Positions 19,095 to 26,098 of a DNA stretch of 64,000 nt are shown here, piece by piece. The notes beneath the pieces are model-generated. The model was not told where the DNA came from. It saw only the letters and a list, made by a program, of their open reading frames with translations, and did not search any database. Both the position numbers and the translations under genes were made by a program. The stretch's first letter is position 1; each line of letters starts with the position of its first letter. Origin of the DNA: Leclercia sp. AS011 (GTDB lineage Bacteria; Pseudomonadota; Gammaproteobacteria; Enterobacterales; Enterobacteriaceae); assembly GCF_037152535.1 (NCBI RefSeq), contig NZ_JBBCMA010000001.1, positions 744,001 through 808,000 on the forward strand, given 5' to 3'.

Positions 19095-21781
19095 CAGGTT
19101 CTCTGACATTGCTACGCCGTCTGGTGGAAATGCAGCAGTTCGACGCGCTGCAAGAGGCCTGTTATAGCCTGCCGGTGATTTCACCAGCAGAACAGGTGCT
19201 GCTTGGCCTGGCCCAGGCCCATCTGGGTCAGCCAGAGGCGGCGCGCCGGGCGCTGATGTTGCTGGACCCGGTGGCACTGGAGGTCGACGTTCGCGTCGAC
19301 CTGGCCGCCATACACCTGTTTCTTGGGGAATTTGACGCGGCGCAGGCGCTGCTGGAAGCCACCCGCACAGCGGCACCAGACGACCCGCTTCTGCTGGCCC
19401 GTCTGGCTGCCTGTTATGTGGAGCATCAACGGGGGGAGGAGGCTATCTCCCTGTATGAATCCAGTCTGCGCCTGCAACCCGCTATCGCAGTCTATCAACA
19501 ACTGCTGCGTCTCTACCTGCAACGAGCGGACTTGCCGCAGGCTGAAGAGACGCTGGCCGCCGCCGACCTCTTCTGGGCAGGCGAGCGGGAGCACTGGCCC
19601 GTACGGCTGGCGGCCCTGCACGACCAGCAGCTGCGCGGCCTGCGCCTGGAACTGTGGCTGGCCCGTGACGACTTCGCCCGCGCTGATGCCTGGCTGGACT
19701 CACGACATGCTGAACTGGCTGAGGAGGATTACTGCGGCCTGCTGACTGGTTATGCACAGCGTCTGGCCGAGCGTGGACGCCATGCTCAGGGCGAGGATGC
19801 GCTGCGTCGTGGTCTGCGCTATTACCCGGATCATCCGGGCCTGTACCAACAGCAGGCTGAGCTGGCGGAGTTACAGGGGCACCTGCCTCAGGCCATCTCG
19901 TTGCTGCACCGAGCCATCTATCTGGCAGGGCAGCAGCACAACAAGACGATCCCTTTGCGCCTGAAGCTGGCCAGCCTTGCCACCCAGGGCTATCCGGCGC
20001 TGGCACGTCAGATGGCCGAACAGGCTATCGAGGAGGCCGGGGCGTTGACGCCATCACCCGCTATGGACGCCGCGCAGATTGGCCAGTGGCTGGCCCAGGC
20101 GCAGGTGGCACTCGCCGGAGCGGATGCGCAGGAGCAGAACTACACCGAAGCAGAGGCACGATACGTCGAGGTACTGGAAGCACATCCGCGCCTTGTACTT
20201 GCCCTGCAGGGGCTGGGGCAGTTGTATATGCAACTGGGGCGTATCGACGAGGCCGTCGCGCTATTCGAGCAGGTTTTGGCTGTCGACCTTGCCCGCGGTC
20301 ATGCGGCCCTGATCAACGCCCGGCGTTTTCCGCAGGACGAAGAGACGTTGATTCGCCTGGAAACCCTGGCGCGGCGGCCGAGCCTGTCCGGCCCGGTGCA
20401 GCCTGGATTGCTGCTGCAACTGGCTGCGGCCTGGGAAAAGCGCAAGGACTACACCAAAGCTTTCACCCTGGCCAACGAAGCCAATGCCGCCAGCTGCGCG
20501 CTTCTCAGCTATGACCCGGTTGCACACCGACAAAGCAGCGCGCGTATCCGTCATGCGTTCAGCCGTTCGCTATACGAGCATCGACGCGGTATCGGCAACG
20601 ATTCAACGCTGCCCGTGTTCGTACTGGGGATGCCGCGTTCCGGTACCACGCTGGTCGAACAGATCCTGGCAGGACACAGCCAAATCCACGGCGCAGGCGA
20701 GCTGGGGGTGATCCCCAGCACCATCGCCCGGCTGGAACGCTGGGAACGTCATACCGGGTCTGGGCGCCATTACCCGGACTGTGTGGACGATCTGTCGGCC
20801 GATGTCGTGGCGGGCATCACCACCAGCCTGCTCAAGGAGCTGCGGGAAACCGTGCCAGACAACGCGCCTGAGATCCGTCATGTAGTGGATAAGCTGCCAC
20901 ACAATTTCGAAAACATTGGTCTTATCAAGCTGCTGTTCCCGAACGCGCGGATCATCTCAGTGCGTCGTGACCCACGCGATATCGCGATCTCCAATTACTT
21001 CACCGACTACGCGGCGAAGCACGGCGGGATGGGCTTCGCCTATGATCTGCAGTGGATTGGCGAACAGCTGGCTGACCACAACCTCATGATGCACCACTGG
21101 AATCAGCTGTTCCCTGGCGACATTCTTGAGGTGCGCTATGAGGACGTGGTCTCTGATCCGGAGCGAGAGGCGCGTCGCATGCTGGATTATGTCGGTGTGC
21201 AGTGGGAGCCGCAGGTGCTCGACACCGCTGAACTGGACAGGCCGGTCAAGACCGCCAGCGTGTGGCAGGTGCGTCAGCCTATCTATCAGACTGCGCGCGA
21301 ACGCTGGCGGCGTTACGCGGACTTTCTGACGCCACTGATCGCGGGGACGAATGGGAAGATCGTGCATGAGCCTGTGGAGATGGTGAGCCTGCCAGTACCC
21401 GGCATGCAGACCGATGGCATCGCCCGCTATCGTCAGGGGAAACTTGATGACGCCGAGATGCTCTTCAAGCGCCTGTTGCACCACGTGCCCGAACACGCTA
21501 CCGCGCATTTTATGGTGGGCCTGATTTACGTGCGTAAAGGACACCTGGCTGATGGCATTGAGCACATGGAAAAAGGACACCAGGCCTGCCCGTGGAATGG
21601 CAACTGGCGACGCGATCTGGCGCAGGCATACGACTTAGCGGGGCAACCGGAAAAAGCACAGAGGTTAAGGGGGCGTCACGTCGGTACGAATGACAGAGTG
21701 GTGAGCGCAATGGATATTGACAAGGCTGATGCACTTCCTCTTGGCTATTCCATTCGCACCTCCGCGACGAGGGTGTTTTAG
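19091..21781 (+). CDS. TPR-containing sulfotransferase (Sulfotransfer_3 type)
   Basis: An 896-residue cytoplasmic protein: N-terminal tetratricopeptide-like helical repeats (about 1-480), a PAPS-dependent sulfotransferase domain (about 505-755) and a further C-terminal TPR pair (about 775-850). The 5'-phosphosulfate loop is PRSGTT at 515-520 and the 3'-phosphate motif is RRDPRDIAISNYF at 625-637 with S634, so the cofactor site looks intact. The ATG at 19091 overlaps the adhesin stop as ATGA. This is a strong hint that the adhesin, or a glycan on it, is the acceptor. Family members are often annotated only as TPR sulfotransferase; related enzymes include protein-tyrosine sulfotransferases. The acceptor is inference. 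Confidence 0.88.
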   Translation: MTGSLTLLRRLVEMQQFDALQEACYSLPVISPAEQVLLGLAQAHLGQPEAARRALMLLDPVALEVDVRVDLAAIHLFLGEFDAAQALLEATRTAAPDDPLLLARLAACYVEHQRGEEAISLYESSLRLQPAIAVYQQLLRLYLQRADLPQAEETLAAADLFWAGEREHWPVRLAALHDQQLRGLRLELWLARDDFARADAWLDSRHAELAEEDYCGLLTGYAQRLAERGRHAQGEDALRRGLRYYPDHPGLYQQQAELAELQGHLPQAISLLHRAIYLAGQQHNKTIPLRLKLASLATQGYPALARQMAEQAIEEAGALTPSPAMDAAQIGQWLAQAQVALAGADAQEQNYTEAEARYVEVLEAHPRLVLALQGLGQLYMQLGRIDEAVALFEQVLAVDLARGHAALINARRFPQDEETLIRLETLARRPSLSGPVQPGLLLQLAAAWEKRKDYTKAFTLANEANAASCALLSYDPVAHRQSSARIRHAFSRSLYEHRRGIGNDSTLPVFVLGMPRSGTTLVEQILAGHSQIHGAGELGVIPSTIARLERWERHTGSGRHYPDCVDDLSADVVAGITTSLLKELRETVPDNAPEIRHVVDKLPHNFENIGLIKLLFPNARIISVRRDPRDIAISNYFTDYAAKHGGMGFAYDLQWIGEQLADHNLMMHHWNQLFPGDILEVRYEDVVSDPEREARRMLDYVGVQWEPQVLDTAELDRPVKTASVWQVRQPIYQTARERWRRYADFLTPLIAGTNGKIVHEPVEMVSLPVPGMQTDGIARYRQGKLDDAEMLFKRLLHHVPEHATAHFMVGLIYVRKGHLADGIEHMEKGHQACPWNGNWRRDLAQAYDLAGQPEKAQRLRGRHVGTNDRVVSAMDIDKADALPLGYSIRTSATRVF

Positions 21782-22125
21782 TCAGCATCGGCATTAGCGG
21801 GCAGGGAGGCCCGCAAACGTCTAAACGGGCCATACTCGTAGGCGTTATCAACACTGCAAACGCTCTTTAATCCTGCGGTTCAGGGATTTTTGGTCAATGC
21901 GTTTTCATATAATCCAGACCATCTCATTTCCAACATTTCGAACCCCATCTAGTGCTACAAGGGCAACGCGATCTTCAGGTAAAAGAAACAGATGCAAGAC
22001 TGCTTATTACATAAGGTTACTTGAGGCTTTGCGAGGCGGCTTCCAGAAAGGTCATACCGGGTGATTGGCTTGCCCTGTGCGTATTACTACACTCCCCAGT
22101 AGCCAGATAAAAAAAGGGGTAGATC
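21782..22125. other. Intergenic gap after the secretion operon
   Basis: 344 bases without a supported gene. A GCGGGC/GCCCGC hairpin occurs at about 21797-21814, but no T tract follows, so it is not called a terminator. The AT content is higher than in the flanking genes. The promoter of the FUSC gene should be here, but none stands out. Confidence 0.5.
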
Positions 22126-23193
22126 GTGAACACCAGCTTTCCTTCACCGACCGCTCAACGCAAACATTGGCTGAGTCGTCTGGCTGCCGCCACCCTGAAA
22201 GAACTCTTCGCAATCCAGGTTATCGCTGCCGTGCTGGTGTCGGTAATTTTATCGGATCTGGCGGGATTTGATTACCCGGGCTGGGCAGCACTGAGTAGCT
22301 ATGCAGTCATGAATACCTCAGTAAAGGCCTCGACGGTTCGGGCGTTCAACCGGGTGACAGGCACGGTGCTCGGCGGCGTGCTGGCGCTCTTGCTCTCTAC
22401 ATATCTCATCCAGGATGCGGCGTTTCTGGTTCTGTTCTGCACGATTGTCGGGGGAGTAGCGGTATGGCGGGCAGACGTCTCCCGCTGGTCCTACTCCTGG
22501 GTGCTGGGGGCGGTCACATCCATGATGGTCATGGCTGAAGCGCAGAAGAACAGCGCGTTGCGCCATCTGCTGCGGTTTACCTTTGAGCGCATCGAGGAGG
22601 TGGTCCTGGGTTGCGCGGTCTGTATTGCGGTGACTGTATGCTTTTATCCGTTTAACAGGCGCAGACAGGTTGATACGCTGCATCAGAATGGTCATCCTGA
22701 GCCACCCCGACGACCGCTGTTACCTTTACAGGCCGGGATCACGCTGTTACTGGTGACGCCGGTATTGCTCGCTTTCCAGCTGACGGGGTTCTGGCAGGCG
22801 ATGATGACTGTACTGGCGGTTTTTATCCTTCCGGCCTCCGCTCAGCCCGCACAGCCGCAGATCGGCCAGCGAATGCAGCAACGTTTGTACGGCTGCCTGG
22901 CCGCCACGCTGCTGAGTTTGATCCTGTTACCTGTCCTGCACCATTATCCCCCGGTTTATCTTGCCGCGCTGGTCGCGGGGTTATGGCTGGGGTGTCATCT
23001 GCAACAGCGAAAACCGGCCATCAGCTATTTTGGTCGGCAGTTTACCGTGGCCTGGATTATCGTTTTTATCCAGGAGACGTTATGGCTGACCGCGCCAACT
23101 CAGGCGGTTATGCGCTGTGTCAGCATACTGATCGCCATTATGATCATCGGTATGGTTATGACGGTATTTCGCTGGTTAAAACTGAGTTTTTGA
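22126..23193 (+). CDS. FUSC-family inner-membrane transporter (aromatic-acid exporter-like)
   Basis: A 355-residue membrane protein with two blocks of about six hydrophobic segments (about 25-185 and 205-345) and a short basic loop between them (FNRRRQVD). This is the duplicated layout of the fusaric-acid resistance/AaeB superfamily, but shorter than full AaeB (about 650 residues), which carries a large cytoplasmic domain. The start is GTG at 22126, preceded by AAAAAGGGGT. It stands alone between the secretion operon and the azl genes. Substrate unknown; aromatic acids would fit the family and the cat genes 19 kb away, but this is speculation. Confidence 0.75.
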   Translation: MNTSFPSPTAQRKHWLSRLAAATLKELFAIQVIAAVLVSVILSDLAGFDYPGWAALSSYAVMNTSVKASTVRAFNRVTGTVLGGVLALLLSTYLIQDAAFLVLFCTIVGGVAVWRADVSRWSYSWVLGAVTSMMVMAEAQKNSALRHLLRFTFERIEEVVLGCAVCIAVTVCFYPFNRRRQVDTLHQNGHPEPPRRPLLPLQAGITLLLVTPVLLAFQLTGFWQAMMTVLAVFILPASAQPAQPQIGQRMQQRLYGCLAATLLSLILLPVLHHYPPVYLAALVAGLWLGCHLQQRKPAISYFGRQFTVAWIIVFIQETLWLTAPTQAVMRCVSILIAIMIIGMVMTVFRWLKLSF

Positions 23194-23209
23194 TGCTGTG
23201 GCACGGGCA

Positions 23210-23242
23210 GTGCCGGGGGCGCTTCGCTGGCCCGGCCTACAA
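23210..23242. repeat. REP-like palindromic element
   Basis: TGCCGGGGGCGCTTCGCTGG followed by CCCGGCCTACA matches the enterobacterial REP form (imperfect GC-rich palindrome ending in GGCCTACA). It lies just after the FUSC gene. Related copies occur at 24440 and 54367. Confidence 0.75.
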
Positions 23243-23360
23243 CGCTCCCTGACTCCCCCCGCAACCTGAGTAAATTTCACGGCTGAGCAGGATTTTACTG
23301 TAGCTATCGTTATTGATTATTAAGATGATTATCGGACTAAGACATTTAAGGGAAGAAACG

Positions 23361-24095
23361 ATGTTGACGAAGATAAATACCGGGCACCCCGCGTCCGCGA
23401 CGGGCGAATTTCGGGCCGGTATTGCTGCCTGTATTCCGACCATTGCGGGTTACTGGAGCATTGGCTTTGCCGCTGGCGCGATTGGTACGCTCTCGGGTTT
23501 TACCCCCGGACAGATAGCCCTGCTGGCCAGCGCCCTCTACGCCGGGTCGGCGCAGTTTCTGTTTTACTCCCTGTGGGCGGCAGGGGCAGAGATGGCGTCC
23601 GTGGTGCTCAGCGTGCTGCTGGTTAATCTGCGTTACCTGCTGATGAGCTCATCCATGAGTGTATTTTTTCGCGACTACACCACGCTGCAAAAAGTGGTCA
23701 GCGGGCTGCTGCTGACGGACGAAACCTTCGGCGTGGCGGTTCAGCGCGCCAGCCCGCAGGGCAAAATCAGCTATGCCTGGATGCTGGGTCTGAACGTGAC
23801 CGCCTGGCTGAACTGGATCATCGCCTGCGTCACCGGGGCCTGGCTGGCGACCACGCTGCCCGCATCGCTGATGGAAGGTTTAGGCTTCAGTCTGGTGTCG
23901 ATGTTTATCGGCCTGATCCTGATGATGTGGTTCGCCAGCCGCAAAAAGGTGCTGGAAACCGTCAATATTGCCGTCGCGGTGGGGATCACCCTGCTGATGG
24001 CCGGGAGTGGCTCGCTCAGCCTGGTGGTGATTGTGGCCGCTTCCCTTGCCGCCACCCTGGCAACGCTGCTGTTACGCACCCGGAAAGGACAATAA
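23361..24095 (+). CDS. AzlC-family branched-chain amino-acid exporter, large subunit
   Basis: A 244-residue membrane protein of the AzlC/YgaZ family, the large subunit of a two-part exporter of branched-chain amino acids or related compounds. Several hydrophobic helices are visible, with the family features AGIAACIPTIAGYWSIGFAAGA, LYAGSAQF and VNLRYLLMSSS. An upstream in-frame ATG (23313) exists, but ATG 23361 is preceded by AGGGAAGA at good spacing and gives a family-like N-terminus. The next gene, AzlD, starts one base after this stop. The pair probably acts as one transporter. Confidence 0.88.
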   Translation: MLTKINTGHPASATGEFRAGIAACIPTIAGYWSIGFAAGAIGTLSGFTPGQIALLASALYAGSAQFLFYSLWAAGAEMASVVLSVLLVNLRYLLMSSSMSVFFRDYTTLQKVVSGLLLTDETFGVAVQRASPQGKISYAWMLGLNVTAWLNWIIACVTGAWLATTLPASLMEGLGFSLVSMFIGLILMMWFASRKKVLETVNIAVAVGITLLMAGSGSLSLVVIVAASLAATLATLLLRTRKGQ

Positions 24096-24096
24096 G

Positions 24097-24420
24097 ATGG
24101 AACGACATATTCTGCTGACCATTCTTGCCTCGGCGCTTGTCACCGCCCTGATGCGTACCGTGCCGGTGCTGCTGCTGTCCCGCTTTCGTCTGCCGGAGGT
24201 GCTGCTGCAGTGGCTGAGCTTTATCCCCACCGCCATCATGGCCGCCCTGGTCGCCGCCGAACTGCTGAGTAAGCCCGCGATGACCGACTCCGGGATCAGC
24301 ATCTCGCTGCTGGCGGCAGGGGTTGCCACGCTGGTGGGGATCCTGACCCGCGGGCTATTTGCGACGGTGATTGCCGGAGTAGTAGCGTTCTGCGCGGCGG
24401 GGTATTTTTTGGTGCACTAA
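24097..24420 (+). CDS. AzlD-family exporter small subunit
   Basis: A 107-residue protein with four predicted transmembrane segments. The AzlD features TALMRTVPVLLLSRFRLPEVLLQWL and FIPTAIMAALVAAELL are visible. It is the partner of the AzlC protein encoded immediately upstream (stop 24093-24095, ATG 24097, GGAAAGGA as ribosome binding site). Length and topology match the YgaH/AzlD family. Confidence 0.88.
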   Translation: MERHILLTILASALVTALMRTVPVLLLSRFRLPEVLLQWLSFIPTAIMAALVAAELLSKPAMTDSGISISLLAAGVATLVGILTRGLFATVIAGVVAFCAAGYFLVH

Positions 24421-24439
24421 TCTTCATAGAGCAAAGGCA

Positions 24440-24471
24440 TGCCGGGGGCGCTGCGCTTGCCTGGCCTACAA
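24440..24471. repeat. REP-like palindromic element
   Basis: TGCCGGGGGCGCTGCGCTTG followed by CCTGGCCTACA is another copy of the REP form, placed between azlD and the SnoaL-like gene. Confidence 0.75.
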
Positions 24472-24499
24472 ATTCAGTCACTCATCAGGAGAAATACGC

Positions 24500-24901
24500 A
24501 TGAACGACCATCCGCTGCACCAGATCATTAAGGCCTGTGACCGGGCGATCTCCGCCAAAGATTTTGACTCGCTGATGGAGTATTACGCTGAAGACGCCGT
24601 GCTGGTGGTCAAGCCCGGGACGATTGTCAGAGGCAAAAACAATATCCGCAGCGCGTTTATCTCCATCTCTGACTATTTTCAGGATCGACTGATCGTGAAG
24701 CAGGGCGAAATGCAGATTATCGAAGGCGGCGGAGATGCGCTGGTGATCATGGAAACCCAGCTTTTTTATCCGGACGAACAGGGTGGAACCGCTGAGTTAA
24801 CGCGTCGGGCAACCTATGTTTTCCGCCAGGAAAACGACCGTTGGCTCTGCACTATCGACAACTCTTACGGCACTTCGCTGTTAGATGGTGAAAATACCTG
24901 A
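24500..24901 (+). CDS. SnoaL-like/DUF4440 nuclear-transport-factor-2 fold protein
   Basis: A 133-residue cytoplasmic protein with the NTF2-like pattern: N-terminal helix (HQIIKACDRAISAKDFDSLMEYYAEDAVLV), a short GKNNI segment, then alternating strands. Such proteins are often annotated YybH/SnoaL-like and include isomerases and proteins of unknown role. I see nothing that fixes its chemistry. AGGAG lies about ten bases before the ATG at 24500. Its 3' end faces the toxin gene, nine bases away. Confidence 0.75.
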   Translation: MNDHPLHQIIKACDRAISAKDFDSLMEYYAEDAVLVVKPGTIVRGKNNIRSAFISISDYFQDRLIVKQGEMQIIEGGGDALVIMETQLFYPDEQGGTAELTRRATYVFRQENDRWLCTIDNSYGTSLLDGENT

Positions 24902-24910
24902 AGGTCGTGC

Positions 24911-25600
24911 TCAGGTGGGGGTCACCAGGCCGATGCTGACAATGCCTTTGTCCCAGATGATCTGGTGCAGGGAGGTCTGAATAATGCTGGTGATGGTTTT
25001 CGGGGTTAACAGCGCCCAGCAGATGCCCTCCTGGTGGCGAACCGAGCGGTAAGTCACTCCGGTCTCACCCGCCACGCGCAGGCTCGCGCCCAGCCGTTGC
25101 GGTTCACTGTAGTCCGTCGGATGGTACCAGGGGTGCGTATCCGGCAGGCCGGTGATATCGGCAAATGACGAGCCGCTCAGCTCCGTCTCCAGACAGCGGT
25201 ACTCGAATCGTTCGAACTTCAGTTCAGGCACGTTCCGCCAGTAGCGCTGGCAGTGGTAGACCACTTCCGCCAGCGCCGTTTCCCGGCTGTCGCCAAGGTA
25301 ATAGACGCCAAAATCGCCATTCGAAAAGCGGCTGCCGTCGGGGTTGATATGGGTGAAAGCCGCCATCGCATAATGCGCGCCGCGGATCCCCAGCACCCAC
25401 TCTTTGCGGGGCAACAGGTCCAGATTACCCACTTCCTGCGTCAGGCGCGGGTTGGTTAATTTCTGAATGTCATAGAGAACGTCAAACTCCTCCGGGGTGG
25501 CAACGTCCTCGAACACGTAAATGGCAGGGTACTTGGTATGCAGCAGGCGGTAGCCGGTGACGGGCGTCAGTGCCGTTCTGGGGATCCCGGGATAGATCAT
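24911..25600 (-). CDS. RES-domain toxin (NAD+-degrading type)
   Basis: A 229-residue RES-family toxin. Described RES toxins (MbcT, Photorhabdus Res) deplete NAD+ in the cell. The family residues are visible: R18 (GYRLL), R91 (GSRFSNGDFGVYYLGDS), E112 (TALAEVVYH) and S186 (TYRSVRHQEG). The length is at the longer end for the family. The start ATG (25598-25600) overlaps the stop of the antitoxin gene as ATGA, so toxin translation is coupled to antitoxin translation. No truncation is seen, so the toxin should be functional. Confidence 0.9.
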   Translation of the reverse strand: MIYPGIPRTALTPVTGYRLLHTKYPAIYVFEDVATPEEFDVLYDIQKLTNPRLTQEVGNLDLLPRKEWVLGIRGAHYAMAAFTHINPDGSRFSNGDFGVYYLGDSRETALAEVVYHCQRYWRNVPELKFERFEYRCLETELSGSSFADITGLPDTHPWYHPTDYSEPQRLGASLRVAGETGVTYRSVRHQEGICWALLTPKTITSIIQTSLHQIIWDKGIVSIGLVTPT

Positions 25601-26004
25601 CCGGACAGGCCTCCGCGCAGCACGTCCACCCGCTTGGCGACTTCATGCAGATTGCCAAACTCGCCATCCTCAATCAGGGATAACGGCGTGGCCCCATTGA
25701 AGTAAGCATTGTGGTTTGCCATGGACATAAACCCGTAGACGTTCTCCGGATTGCTGAAGACGATCCGCAGTGCTGAGTGCATATTCAGCAGGTAGCTGAT
25801 GCGGGTTAGCTGATCGTGGGTCAGCGAGGCCGTCTTCGTCTCTTTCTGGCGGTATTTGTACAGCGCTGCTCTGGAGAGTTGCAGAATGTTCTGCTGTTGC
25901 TCCGTCGAGCAGCCCCATTTATCCAGAATGTTCATGGCGGCTCTGATGGCGATCAGATCGCGATCGCCCCGGGCTTCAGCGTCAAGGTTCAGGTGCTTCG
26001 TCAT
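25597..26004 (-). CDS. Xre/MbcA/ParS-type antitoxin of the RES toxin
   Basis: A 135-residue antitoxin with an N-terminal helix-turn-helix-like region (ILQLSRAALYKYRQKE) and the C-terminal Xre-MbcA-ParS toxin-binding region (ILNMHSALRIVFSNPENVYGFMSMANHNAYFNGATPLSLI). This is typical of antitoxins paired with RES toxins. The frame is open upstream to 26055, but ATG at 26004 has GGGAG at good spacing and gives the usual N-terminus (MTKHLNLDAEARGD). The pair probably autoregulates its promoter at about 26005-26090. Confidence 0.9.
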   Translation of the reverse strand: MTKHLNLDAEARGDRDLIAIRAAMNILDKWGCSTEQQQNILQLSRAALYKYRQKETKTASLTHDQLTRISYLLNMHSALRIVFSNPENVYGFMSMANHNAYFNGATPLSLIEDGEFGNLHEVAKRVDVLRGGLSG

Positions 26005-26098
26005 GTGATTACTCCCTCGGCTCTGCGTGACTACTATTGTCTTAGCATGAACCAAATAAGGTAATTTGTCTATGCGAAGACAGCTTCACACTGCCGCG

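Noticed and set aside
16272..19376. A 1,034-codon minus-strand open frame opposite the adhesin 3' half
   Set aside because: Low-complexity, Arg/Gly/Val-rich translation with no recognisable domain; it crosses into the sulfotransferase gene. A shadow of codon bias.
21797..21814. GCGGGC/GCCCGC hairpin after the sulfotransferase gene as a terminator
   Set aside because: No T tract follows on either strand.
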